DNA from: Apostichopus japonicus
Taxonomy: Eukaryota; Echinodermata; Holothuroidea; Aspidochirotida; Stichopodidae
Direction of reading: 5' to 3'
DNA length: 64,000 bases
Assembly (NCBI RefSeq): GCF_037975245.1
Contig: NC_092582.1
Coordinates: forward strand, 10,456,001-10,520,000
The first letter of the stretch is position 1. Every line of letters starts with the position of its first letter. Positions 1 through 9,101 of this stretch are shown here, in pieces. The notes beneath the pieces are model-generated. The model was not told where the DNA came from. It was given only the letters and a program-made list of their open reading frames with translations, and did no database searches. A program made the position numbers and the translations under genes.

Positions 1-178
1 GAATAAGAAAGGTTTGATTTGACTGCTTTGAAATAACGTATGACTGGCAAGATGCGTCGAGCGCTCTCTATCGACCTCTTTTTTTTGGTCAGTTTGTAAC
101 TTCAGAGGAACAATAGAAACCCGAAAAAACTTTTAAAACTAACAAAGGATTCACAAACCTTTGTTCTGCCTAAAAGAT
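1..178. repeat. partial copy of the 2.4-2.9 kb inverted-repeat family
   Basis: This segment matches positions about 2594-2760 base for base with scattered changes, including the word GACTGGCAAGATGCGTCGAG (ACTGGCAAGATGCGTCGAG in the second copy) and a following short hairpin whose arms are AACAAAGG and CCTTTGTT. It is cut off at the window edge on the left and stops near 178, where an unrelated short insertion begins. No protein is credible here. It is a dispersed repeat of unknown class. Confidence 0.6.
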
Positions 179-308
179 AAGCAGAATGAAAATAAAATAA
201 AACTGTTAGCAAACTGCTTATCCACTAGAGAGCCTGTGTAATAGAATGTGTAAAAGTTTCGATCCTAGCAGGATCTTCTTCAGAGGCTAAAAAATAAGAT
301 AAGCAGAA
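175..308 (-). mobile_element. short LINE/Penelope-like 3' fragment with 12-bp target duplication
   Basis: A 110-bp segment (187-296) is flanked by a perfect 12-bp direct repeat, AGATAAGCAGAA, at 175-186 and 297-308. Read on the minus strand it ends in an A/T-rich tail of TTTTATTTTATTTT type, as expected of a target-primed insertion. It contains a near palindrome, GATCCTAGCAGGATC, next to a CTTCAGAGGC word. From memory this resembles 3' regions of Penelope-like elements, but that is unverified. Confidence 0.4.
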
Positions 309-1661
309 AGTTTGGTTTATTGTAGATTTGTGTGCGCGGAATTAGCCCGATTGATACGGGGAAAGGTGATTAATTTGCTCTAGGTGGGTTATGGTGCGGT
401 TATCTATAATTCTTTCGAAAATCTTACCTAAGGCTGGGAGGAGACTAACTGGTCGATAGTTTTGAATTTTGGTGCGGTCTTTACTTAGTTTCGGTATTAA
501 AATCTTTTTGGCGTATTTCCATGGGGTTGGGAAATAACCCAGTGTAAGGAGTTCGTTAAATAGTGGGAAAATATGAGAGTTAATAAATATCGGAGGGGAG
601 TTTTTAGGCATTTGGTCATTTATGTTGTCAGGACCAGTGGAGATGCATGTTTTAGTGGCACTATACCAATTGTTTATATCTATTTTATTCAGCAGAGGGA
701 TGTTTTTGTTGAGACATCCTAATGGGTTGGTGTTAAAGCTGGTTGCATTACTGATAATTGTACGGTCTATTTCGTGTTTACAGCTGATATCGTATGGGGG
801 GCCATCGTAGATATTGAATATACTTTTAAAGTACGATTCAATTAGCTTTATTTGGTCTTGAGTTTTTGTGATGAGGTTACCTACGTTATCTCTAAGGCCT
901 TGGTTTGTTTTACCTGTGTTTGGTGTTGTAATGGGGTTAATGATTTTTTTTTTTTTAATTTTCCAAAAGTGTTTCGGGTTTTTATCGTTAATGATTAAAT
1001 CGCAGTTGTTTTGGACGCGGTTTTGTTCATCCGCCAATATTTGTCTGTTTATTGCTATTTAAGTTGGTTAATTTGGGTTTTTAGAGTTGGGTCTCGGGAG
1101 ATGATATAAGTTCTACGTAGGCGACGTCTGAGTTTCATAAGTGTAAGAATATTCTTATTTAGTTTTCGTTTTCTGTTTTGTTTTTAAGGGACAGTGTCTT
1201 TTGAAAGTATAGAAGATATGATGGGCAACGCTGTCACAGTAATTGTCGATGTAATTTAGCTCGTTGTTTTGGTTGTTGTATTTTGGGAGTCTGTTTTATT
1301 GTAATTATACGTCAATTCGTTATTTGGTATGCAGTTGAGGTTTATGTCTAGCTCAAAAACGAGTGGAAAATGGTCACTGATTTAGTCATCTTCTAGGATT
1401 TGTATCGAATGTGTTTTAGTTGCGAGGTGATTTGAGGTTATATGGGTAGTCAAGTAGTTCTGTAATATTGTTTATTGGGTTCATCCTAGGTTTGGTATTT
1501 TGGTTAATTATCGTTAAGTTGTATTTATCACATATTTCTAAGAGAGACTTGCGTTTTTCAGAAAAAAATAATGTGGTGGGCATTTACTAGGAGTTTTTTT
1601 TATTAAAACATTTTTTTAAATTATATCGGTGGATATGGGCTAATTTGGGGGACTATAATCA
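309..1661 (-). mobile_element. Jockey-like non-LTR retrotransposon fragment, copy 1
   Basis: The whole segment aligns with positions about 10150-11985 of the longer copy in this window once the MITE in that copy is removed. It covers the end of the endonuclease region and the first part of the reverse transcriptase. It is truncated at both ends: the downstream part of the reverse transcriptase (the YxDD region) is absent below 309, and the 5' gag and endonuclease start are absent above 1661. Frame is kept only in the 342-1037 piece. It is a dead copy. Confidence 0.75.
342..1037 (-). pseudogene. reverse transcriptase fragment (Jockey-like)
   Basis: A 231-residue open stretch with no early stop. 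It contains the finger-region signatures of LINE reverse transcriptase: a TGPDNINDQMPK block (residues about 134-145), then PTPWKYAKKILIPK, then NYRPVSLLPALGKIFERI near residues 192-209, ending with HLSPYQSG. This corresponds to the first third of an RT domain; the catalytic D and YxDD motifs lie beyond the truncation. In a working element it would copy RNA at a nicked target. The same protein, more decayed, is encoded at 9.1-11.9 kb. Confidence 0.8.
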
Positions 1662-1765
1662 TACCACGAAAGTGTCCATTAGCTATAGGTTGCATTGAGG
1701 GTGTCTTATTCTTGCTTCAAATGGCGTACCATGGAAGGGGGAGGGGGGTTGGGTGGTCTATCTGG

Positions 1766-2132
1766 CAGTGGCGGAGCGTCCATACAGTCAGGGGGCGGAT
1801 GCCCCCCTGACGGACTCAAATGGACTGCTGGCGCCCTTTTCAGCTTTTTACCACTTTTTATTTATATGCCATTATTGACGTTTTTAATGCGCTCTCATCT
1901 ACCTATTGACATTTGTCACATTGTTTTGGCGATGGCACCTATTTATTCTTCATTTATCTGCATATCAGCAAGACCCGGAAAGGGTCATTTCCGGCGATCT
2001 AGGGAGCATCTTTATTCAAAAATTTCTCTACGCTCTGCGCCAACCCGTGGTGGCGCTCCGCCTAGATAGTGTCGAAAGCGCCCCTATAGACCATCCTCGC
2101 CCCCTCGACCAATACCCCTAGCTCCGACACTG
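1766..2132. mobile_element. MITE-like element with CAGTG-type terminal inverted repeats
   Basis: Left end CAGTGGCGGAGC and right end GCTCCGACACTG form 12-bp imperfect terminal inverted repeats (11 of 12). Near the left end is a hairpin of GGGGGC/GCCCCC type. The right portion (1975-2070) resembles 33037-33132 of another MITE-like element in this window. No clear 8-bp flanking duplication is visible (CTATCTGG against CAAAAGAC), so the exact ends or the superfamily (hAT-like by its CAGTG termini) remain open. No transposase is encoded. Confidence 0.5.
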
Positions 2133-2360
2133 CAAAAGACCCGATAGAAATACGTATTCTTTATAAGTGCACAATTTTGAAAAACCCCTCTTTTCAGCCC
2201 CCTCTCTTGTCCTCTCTGAAACACCCACCAACATTGAAGTAAGACGTGGAGTAGAAGACACCCTTGTCTTTGTTATACACAAATTTCGTGTAATTATCTG
2301 ACCGGGAAAGTCTTGTTGTTTATATGCCTATGATTTCTACAGATTTTCATTAATCATATA

Positions 2361-2917
2361 TCAGGGTTTTTTGCCCCCCCCCCCCCGCACGCCCCAACAC
2401 AACACCCAATTCCAAAATAAACTTCAGATTCGTAATCAGCGTGTCGCGAACTACCAGAAAAGATACACATTTATCGCCTTTGCGACAAAAAGTTTTTTCA
2501 CCTAAAAAAACCGTATGGGGTACGTACCTCTTGCAGTTTTTTGCAAAAATTGACCCATTTATTCATAAATGTCAAGATAAAACTCAAGATGACAAACAAA
2601 GGTTTGATTTGACTGCTTTGAAATCACGTATCACTGGCAAGATGCGTCGAGCACCCTCTTATGACACTTATTTCGCTCAGTTTGCAACTTCAGAGGAACA
2701 ATAGAAAACCGAAAAACTTTTAGGGACAACAAAAGGTTTTATAACCTTTGTTCGTCGTAAAAGTTTTTCGGTCTTACTTTTCTTTGTGGTGAAAAAAAAA
2801 TTGTCGCAAAAGCGATAAATGTGTATCTTTTCTGGTAGTTCGCGACATGCTGATTACGAATCTGAAGTTTATTTTGGAATTAGGTGCTGTGTTGGGGCGT
2901 GGGGGCAAAAAACCTGA
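2361..2917. repeat. 557-bp nested inverted repeat (foldback-like)
   Basis: Arms at about 2361-2505 and 2783-2917 are reverse complements with few changes; both encode on their sense strand the same short peptide beginning MSRTTRKDTHLS. A second hairpin sits inside (2708-2738 pairing with 2743-2772, 30-31 nt arms, four-base loop). The apparent 87-residue and 103-residue ORFs here arise from the repeat and show no known domain. A partial copy of the central part lies at 1-178. The poly-C run at 2374-2386 marks the left arm. Confidence 0.7.
2708..2772. repeat. strong internal hairpin
   Basis: ACCGAAAAACTTTTA at 2708 pairs with TAAAAGTTTTTCGGT ending at 2772, continuing inward to AAAGGTT/AACCTTT with a four-base TTAT loop. 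A diverged equivalent is present at about 119-176, so the hairpin belongs to the repeat family and not to the local site. Confidence 0.7.
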
Positions 2918-3559
2918 TTTGCAGTTTTGCCAAAACTGACCAAAAATCGATCCAAAATCGATTTCGCCCAAATGACGTAACAGGGGGTAACCGATGCTCA
3001 GGAGCCCAAATTTGCAACTCCCAGGTCCACATCTGCTTCCGTGAGGGAGATACGTGGTCCCAAAGGAATCTGCATAGCCCTCCAAAAGATTTTATTGATA
3101 AGATCCAAAGTACTATTTTTGATTTATTTCGAACGGGAAAACTGATAAAGTAAGGAAAATTACTATGTATAACCCCATTGAAAGGGGGGGTTTAAAAAAA
3201 TATATGTTCACAGCTTTGTTGGTGCTCTCAAAACCTCTTGGGTCAAGTGTTATTGTAATAATGCCAACACGGGGTATTGGAAGCTCTTTTATTTCATTCC
3301 TCTCTGTCGCCGTCCGGTAAAGAGTTGCTTTTTAATTATAATTTTCATGATCAGGATATTTCCTGTATTAAAAAATACCTTCATTGGACAAATTTGTATG
3401 GTTTTGAGTAAGCTTAGCTACCTTTAAGAAACCATCGGAAATTGGGTGTGCAAATCCCTAATAATTTTATTAGAATTGATAATACCATTGTTTATGACAA
3501 AAAGCTTTTACGACGCCGGTTTACTGTTTGTTAGGGATGTGTTTTTGCTAGATGGGAAG

Positions 3560-3690
3560 CAATTGCCCAAATACTGCTTTTCTGACCAGTCTTCTACATT
3601 GTTAAGCTATTGTATGCTTTATAGAAGACTTCCTTTCACATTGTATATTTGCACGTGAAAAAACAAAATATATCAAATCAAATAACTAAT
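3560..3690 (+). mobile_element. CR1-like LINE 3' tail (A)
   Basis: This matches the 3' end of the long CR1-like element at 46.67-46.80 kb: TTGTTAAGC loop, ACTTCCTTTCACATTG, a GCACGTGA word and a terminal AAATC-type microsatellite. The stem AGTCTTCTA (3588-3596) pairs perfectly with TAGAAGACT (3622-3630). The sequence upstream (3190-3560) may be further 3' UTR, but no protein homology can be read in it. Confidence 0.6.
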
Positions 3691-4050
3691 AATTATTTCT
3701 AAACAGTTACTGTGGTTAGTGTTATGTACTTAGAAAGTAAGACAAATTCTCTGTCTAGAATTCAACTCCCAGAGGATGTATTGTTTTGGTATTTCTTTTC
3801 CTCATTTTGCAGTTAAAATATTAGAAAAGCCTATCATTTCTCAATTAACAGTTACTGTGGCGAAGTTGTTATGTTGTATAATTTTGCATATTTATTATTG
3901 TTTTGTACAATGAAATTGTCAATAAACTGAAAAAATGAGACATACTCCTTGTCTTGAATTCAAACACCAGAGGATGCATTTGATTTTCTATTTATTTGCC
4001 TCCTAATGTTGTGAAGATTAAATATTAGAAACGAGCATTAATTCTCAACA

Positions 4051-4132
4051 GATCTAGTGGCGCAGTTGGTAGTGCTATGGACTGGAGAGACAGACAAACT
4101 CCATGTCTCCGGTTCGAACCCCAGACAGAGCA
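4051..4132 (+). tRNA. tRNA-like pol III unit 1 (pseudo-tRNA)
   Basis: A box TGGCGCAGTTGG (4058-4069) matches the consensus exactly and the B box GGTTCGAACCC (4111-4121) is canonical. A D arm can be drawn (GCGC with GTGC). ATGGA and TCCAT can form an anticodon-type stem, but the loop is 18 nt, so this is not a normal tRNA. A TTTT run follows the 3' end at once, suitable as a pol III terminator. Probably a tRNA-derived SINE-like unit or tRNA pseudogene. Confidence 0.55.
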
Positions 4133-4211
4133 TTTTATATTCTTGCTCTTTTACTTATTCCATTCTGGACTTTGAAGTTTAAATATTAGAAACGAGCATT
4201 AATTCTCAACA

Positions 4212-4293
4212 GTTCTAGTGGCGCAGTTGGTAGTGCTATGGACTGGAGAGACAGACAAACTCCATGTCTCCGGTTCGAACCCCAGACAGAGCA
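4212..4293 (+). tRNA. tRNA-like unit 2 (pseudo-tRNA)
   Basis: Same A and B boxes as unit 1. The acceptor is better here: GTTCT at the 5' end can pair with AGAGC at the 3' end (one G-T). The T run after it is only TTT, so termination may be weaker than in the other units. Confidence 0.5.
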
Positions 4294-4372
4294 TTTCATA
4301 TTCTTGCTCTTTTACTTATTCCATTCTGGACTTTGAAGTTTAAATATTAGAAACGAGCATTAATTCTCAACA

Positions 4373-4454
4373 GTTCTAGTGGCGCAGTTGGTAGTGCTAT
4401 GGACTGGAGAGACAGACAAACTCCATGTCTCCGGTTCGAACCCCAGACAGAGCA
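4373..4454 (+). tRNA. tRNA-like unit 3 (pseudo-tRNA)
   Basis: Intact A and B boxes, five-pair acceptor stem, and TTTT directly after the 3' end. Essentially identical to unit 2 across the tRNA-like part. Confidence 0.5.
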
Positions 4455-4533
4455 TTTTATATTCTTGCTCTTTTACTTATTCCATTCTGGACTCTGAACT
4501 TTAAATATTAGAAACGAGCATTAATTCTCAACA

Positions 4534-4615
4534 GTTCTAGTGGCGCAGTTGGTAGTGCTATGGACTGGAGAGACAGACAAACTCCATGTCTCCGGTTCGA
4601 ACCCCAGACAAAGCA
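4534..4615 (+). tRNA. tRNA-like unit 4 (pseudo-tRNA)
   Basis: Same as unit 3, except that the 3' acceptor strand reads AAAGC instead of AGAGC, which breaks one pair. TTTT follows. Confidence 0.5.
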
Positions 4616-4694
4616 TTTTATATTTTTGCTCTTTTACTGATTCCATTCTGGACTCTGAACTTTAAATATTAGAAACGAGCATTAATTCTCAACA

Positions 4695-4776
4695 GTTCTA
4701 GTGGCGCAGTTGGTAGTGCTCTGGACTGGAGAGACAGACGAACTCCATGTCTCCGGTTCGATTCCCAGACAGAGCA
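4695..4776 (+). tRNA. tRNA-like unit 5 (pseudo-tRNA)
   Basis: The A box is intact and the B box reads GGTTCGATTCC, the canonical form. The spacer after it departs from the array, with ATCATGTCTGCGG in place of the TTTT run, so this copy may lack a terminator. Confidence 0.5.
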
Positions 4777-4874
4777 TCATGTCTGCGGTTCATGTCCAGA
4801 CAGAGCCTTTTACTTTTCTACCCTCTGGAGGGAGTGGAAGTATAAATATAAGAAACAAAGTTTCTCCAGAGGGA

Positions 4875-4955
4875 ACCGAAATGGTGTAATTGGATATTCC
4901 ATCGTTCAGTAAGCGATCGGTTTGGATTGCATCGGTTCAAGTCCCAGGTGAGTAT
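4875..4955 (+). tRNA. second tRNA-like sequence (pseudo-tRNA)
   Basis: A-box-like TGGTGTAATTGG at 4882-4893 and B-box-like GGTTCAAGTCC at 4934-4944 lie at tRNA spacing. No clean acceptor stem can be drawn. It is unlike the array units and probably a separate tRNA-derived relic. Confidence 0.35.
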
Positions 4956-4974
4956 TTGCAAAAGGAGTTCTGAC

Positions 4975-5190
4975 AAGTGGATAAGGTGAATCCCGAAGGT
5001 GGGCGGCCCCCTCCTCCTGACAGGTGGGTAAGGTGAGAGGTGAGAGGGGGTGAAGGTGTGGACAAGGTGAGGTCACCGCCCCTCCCCCTGACAAGGTAAA
5101 GGCGCGGACAAGTGGAGCTCGCCACCACCCCTCCCCCTGACAAGGTTCACGCGCAGAGAAGTGGAGTTCGCCGCCACCCCTCCCCCCTGA
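4975..5190. repeat. GC-rich minisatellite, about 50-bp period
   Basis: The words GACAAG(G/T)..., GTGGAG(C/T)TCGCC(A/G)CC and CCCCTCCCCCTGAC recur about every 50 bp in three to four diverged units. The base composition contrasts strongly with the AT-rich surroundings. Open frames here are products of the repeat. Confidence 0.6.
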
Positions 5191-5209
5191 CTAGCTAGTC
5201 GGGGGGAGG
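5179..5209. repeat. 31-bp near-perfect palindrome
   Basis: CCTCCCCCC and GGGGGGAGG flank the palindrome GACTAGCTAGTC with one unpaired T. It ends the minisatellite on its right side. Confidence 0.75.
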
Positions 5210-5280
5210 AGTACTGGAGAAAATGTTTTACAAAAAGTCCAAACTGCAGGATCTTTAAATATTTGTAAAGCTTTAGAAAC

Positions 5281-5358
5281 CAGAGGCCCACCTAATGGTC
5301 TAGTGGTAAAGACTTTTGCTTTTGTATCTCAAGGTCCCTGGCTCAAACTCAACCTCTG
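5281..5358 (+). tRNA. third tRNA-like sequence (pseudo-tRNA)
   Basis: A box TGGTCTAGTGGT (5296-5307) is of the Gly/Glu tRNA kind, and the B-box-like GGCTCAAACTC (5340-5350) has changes. CAGAGG (5281-5286) and CCTCTG (5353-5358) pair perfectly, and a TTTTCCTTTT run follows. The acceptor is out of register for a true tRNA, so this is a pseudogene or SINE head. Confidence 0.4.
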
Positions 5359-5399
5359 CTTTTCCTTTTACAATACTCATGTAAAAGGAAGAAAAAAAA

Positions 5400-6930
5400 G
5401 GAAGAAAAAAGAGTGATATTTTGAAATAACTTCTTTTTTTTTAATGACAAATCAGTTCATGGACAGGATATACCTTCATCCCTCCCACCACAGTTAATAC
5501 CCTTCAACTACCTGTCCAGAAACAGGTTATCCCTCATCAGATTATTATGCAAATACTAATCAATACATGCAATACATATTTCATAAACATTCTTAGTGAT
5601 ACCTGCATCTACTATTGAGATGGTTGGGTGACAACAGACAGTTATTTTCTATAATATTTCTATTATTTATAATATCAGCCTGGAGGGCAGTTATTTAATG
5701 ATACTAAGCAGTCACATGTACATATGGGATAAGCCTATGGCCTTTTTACTTCACACCAGGTGGCTATCCAATTCACACCAGTACATTCTTTTTGGACATT
5801 TTTTTTTTAAACATTTGGAAGACCATTTCAACATGAGGGGAAAAAGAATTGATTTCTCCTAGATAAAAATACTAACCCCATCTTACTTTAGCCAGACAGG
5901 GCTTGAATCCATAGGTTTGCTTGACGACAAGTTCCCAACAAAAAGGAGATGGCCTTCCATGGCTGATTGATTATTCAGTTTACAATACCATGGCACCCCT
6001 GCTACCATCAATAAAATTTTCTTTAACTTTCATTTATTAACTAAACCTGATTTTGAATTAATTTTACATTTTTTGCCCTCCAGCTTGAAAAAGGAAACGA
6101 TACTACCATAGCACAAACAACACATATGTGGAAAGGTTGCTCCCTTTCATTGCTGTCTCAATCACACACACCCCCCCCCCCCCCGCCTCGACTACCACAC
6201 CCCAAATTATATACACGAAGAGTGCATTATTGAAAGTTTCTTTAAATATAGCCTTTTCATGCAGTAAACCTGTGCTGCTGCAAACTGAAAATTCATTTCA
6301 AAGATTCTCCCTCTTCACTTTCAATTCTCCTTCTCTATCCTTTGCTTCACCACCCCCCCCACCCCTGGTCCTTCCAACTATCATCCATAACTCCTGCCAA
6401 TATCAAATTCAGTCACCTTAACATCCCCCCATAAAGTGTCAGTCAGTCAAGCACCACAATGCTTGTAGACCAAGAAATCAACACCCGAAGCCCATTTTTA
6501 AAACTTTAAAGCCCCATCAAATAAAGATGCTGTTTTTTTCTTCTTTTTCTCTAAACAAGATAAACACACAAACTCCAAATCCAAAATATATAAAATTCCA
6601 ATTCCCATTTTGAATATTCTTCAAATTTTGTTTGCCAAGCCACGTTAAAAAAGTGAGTGCTATTCTTTTTGGCCTTCCCCCATCTTTGTGTTTGCATTGC
6701 AACAAGGTGTAGTTTTCTATACTAAAAAAAACAAATGAAATCAAATAAAACTTAAATAAAAGATGATTACAGCACATGCAGGAGAAGAGTGAGAGCTCTC
6801 CCAAATACTACTGGCTTATGTTTACAAAGACCTTTTTTCCGAAATCCTTTTTCTGACATCGTGGCAAATCGAGAGTTACTTTTCACCCCTGCTCCACCAT
6901 CCACGCAGGAACCCACCCAGACCCCCCTGC
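5400..6930. other. no gene seen; poly-purine and poly-C tracts
   Basis: A purine run (GAAGAAAAAAAAGG) sits at 5390-5412, poly-C tracts at 6167-6184 and 6352-6362, and otherwise plain AT-rich sequence. The open frames across the C tracts are low-complexity. A polyadenylation-type AATAAA on the minus strand at 6939-6944 lies about 70 bp past the stop of the exon at 7012. Confidence 0.5.
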
Positions 6931-7011
6931 GGGGACGATTTATTGTTCCAGTTTCTCGTCCAAGGAGGGTAACTCTATATGGTTCAAAGCTATGTCAAAG
7001 AAGAGCGGTTT

Positions 7012-7172
7012 TCACGGTGACGGCTTAAAGTCCAGTGGAAATGTGGTGAAGTTGGGCTTGGCGGCCAGGTCCGGCTGGTTGGCGTTGTACCAGTCAAGCA
7101 ATTCCGCCAGCGGTCGATTGTCCTTCAGACCGAGTTGCGCCATTCCTTTGCTGATGGAAGGTTCATTGGAAT
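7012..7172 (-). CDS. terminal coding exon of an unidentified host gene
   Basis: A splice acceptor (TTTTTCAG) lies just above 7172. The exon reads through a hydrophilic, high-complexity peptide with LAELLDWYNANQPDL and NFTTFPLDFKPSP before a TGA at 7012-7014. It joins in phase to the exon at 8392-8470: one G from that exon plus AT gives an Asp codon. GC content is higher than in the flanks, as expected of coding DNA, and a minus-strand AATAAA follows about 70 bp downstream. I do not recognise the family. Upstream exons must lie beyond 8470 but were not found. Confidence 0.65.
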
Positions 7173-8340
7173 CTGAAAAATGAACGCAGAGAGGTTCTTG
7201 GTAAGCCATGGTCTTTTTTTTAAGTATTCTTGGGTGGAGGGTATTTTCTATTGGTGAGGATAATCCAGAGGGTGGGGGAAGTCAATTCAATTAACTGTGA
7301 GAACCGTCATTGAATTAGGAACCACCTAAGGCCTATTCTCATCTTTGTAGTAAGTTCGTCACCTTGAGCTACGTGACAGTTCATAAGTAGGGGGGGTATA
7401 TTCGAGTGGAATTTGGGATTCGAATCCCTGAATAGAGAAAGTTTACAAAAACTTGTTAATTTGCAGTTATTTTTTGTTATTGCTGTCACAAACAGAAATG
7501 GATACCCACTTTCTATTATTTGTAGATGACAGAGACTGGTTCAATCGCAGTCTACAAGGCCAGATAAACTCTTTATATTTTGACTTTCAATTTCTTTATT
7601 CTGACAAATTTTGATAGTACAAAAAACGGCAGTTTTGATCGGGCTTTTGATACTTCTTTGTGATCCCTGGACATCATACATTCAGCTACAAGCAAAAATA
7701 ACTGTTGTCTGTCCTGTCCACCACAATAATCCTATTGTAATATTTTCAGACCCTAAGGGCTAATAGGTCTCTTCCCCCCGCCCCCCCCCAAAAAAAAAAA
7801 GGTGTGAAAAGGGACGGTGCTGCTTCCAACCGAATGAATCTTTTCACTCATTGTTTAACCAAAGAGAAAAATTTGGGAAAGAAAACAACAGATTATTAAT
7901 ATAAAGGCCATATTTCTCTGAATCATTGTCTATGCTCTGATGGAATACATTTGTTCCAGTAGCAGGGTTCAGTTCCCAGGTTCCAAATGGACACGGCAGT
8001 TTAATCTGCATTTTCCTGACGATCAGACTCAAAAGAGAACATCGATATGTCTCTCCACCGTTATCCCAAAGAAGAACCCTTTCAGAAACTCAAGCGTACT
8101 AAAGGGATTTCTTCCTTTTAAATTAATCAGGGTCCTACACAAAATTAACAGGGTAGTAACATGATGGTCTCTGCCTGATTCGCCCTCCCCCGACCCAATT
8201 TCTTTTTTTAATTTTTTGGTATTCATCCTTTCATATATAGTCCATCTTGCATTTTGCCTTTTGAAAAACAAGAATCCTTAATCTTCATCCAAAGCAGCAA
8301 AAAGTTTCTTTCCAAACACAGTAAATTGAATATTTTGAAT

Positions 8341-8384
8341 ATTATTATTATTATTATTATGATTATTATTATATTATTATTAAG
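8341..8384. repeat. (ATT)n microsatellite
   Basis: A run of ATT triplets with two interruptions, just downstream of the donor of the 8392-8470 exon and therefore inside its intron. Confidence 0.9.
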
Positions 8385-8391
8385 TACATAC

Positions 8392-8470
8392 CTAGAATGG
8401 AGGCCGCCTGAGCAGAGGGCTTCAAGCCGTTGATATCTTGTGCAAGAGTGTCCAATTCCTCTACCTCCAC
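8392..8470 (-). CDS. penultimate exon of the same unidentified gene
   Basis: It is bounded by an acceptor (AATCAATAG) and a good donor (CTAG|GTATGTA). The frame V-E-V-E-E-L-D-T-L-A-Q-D is open for 26 codons plus one base and is acidic, perhaps helical. The phase agrees with the 7012-7172 exon across a 1.2-kb intron. Its function is unknown. Confidence 0.55.
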
Positions 8471-8524
8471 CTATTGATTAAATGAAACCAAAATCTAATC
8501 ATGATGTCTTCCACATTAAGTTTT

Positions 8525-8672
8525 TAGGGAGTGTCACTACCAGACAAGCCCTATAGGGTTTTTTAGTACACTTCCTTTCACAAGTTTTGTTTCTTATCTC
8601 CTTCTATGTCATATGTCATACTTATGTTGAAATAGAACAAAAATCAATAAATGAAATGAAATAAATGAAATT
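8525..8672 (+). mobile_element. CR1-like LINE 3' tail (B)
   Basis: It shares GGGAGTG...ACTTCCTTTCAC and an AAATG/AAATA terminal microsatellite with the other tails. The stem is AGTGTCACTA (8530-8539) against TAGTACACT (8564-8572), with one bulged C, and an inner CCCTATAGGG palindrome. Confidence 0.5.
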
Positions 8673-9101
8673 AGTTACCTTTTTTTTAATTTGAGTAAAA
8701 GTTTTGTTTTTGTTGCTGTTGATATCAAAACAAAAGGAGTTAAACCCCTGGTCGACCTGGCGAGAGGTCCTACGGGGGATAATAAGTTTGTTTTTATAGA
8801 ATAGACATTTTTTTTTTTTCTTGGAGAGGTTGTCTATGTTCAGTCAGGGAATTGCTGGTAAATGAAGTCTTATATATTTACATAGGACAGGATAGCCATA
8901 ATCATACCCGAAGTCAGAGTCGAAGAGTCAATTAGGGAGGGATTTCTAAAGGAGAGGAATTTTTTAAGTACTGAGAATTGTGGAGACGGAGTGGTTTCTA
9001 TTGTTTGGGTAGGGAGTGGTTGTGGTTTCTATTGTTTGGTAACAATATAATCTGTATATATAAGTATACTTGGGCCTAGACCCATTTAGGAAAGGTTTTC
9101 T

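Larger units (their letters stand above)
4051..4776 (+). repeat. tandem array of five tRNA-like units, exact 161-bp period
   Basis: Five near-identical units start at 4051, 4212, 4373, 4534 and 4695, each exactly 161 bp from the next. A unit is an 82-bp tRNA-like part followed by about 79 bp of AT-rich spacer that includes ATTAGAAACGAGCATTAATT. A sixth, broken piece of the 3' half follows at about 4777-4810. The fifth unit differs slightly (GGTTCGATTCCC in its B box). The constant period and low divergence indicate recent tandem amplification. Confidence 0.85.

Noticed and set aside
1766-2132. hAT assignment with 8-bp duplication
   Set aside because: The flanks CTATCTGG and CAAAAGAC do not match, so superfamily is left open.
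4051-4132. Functional tRNA-Ser(GGA) with an intron
   Set aside because: The loop has GGA in place, but the T stem has a mismatch and the acceptor lacks pairs; a real tRNA is unlikely.
4051-4776. Regularly spaced repeats as a CRISPR array
   Set aside because: Eukaryotic context, repeats of 161 bp with conserved spacers, and internal pol III boxes.
6128-6421. 97-codon Pro-rich ORF
   Set aside because: It runs through two poly-C tracts and is low-complexity by composition.
7415-7428. GGGATTCGAATCCC as the B box of a tRNA gene
   Set aside because: A perfect palindrome resembling a B box, but no A box or stem structure at tRNA distance.
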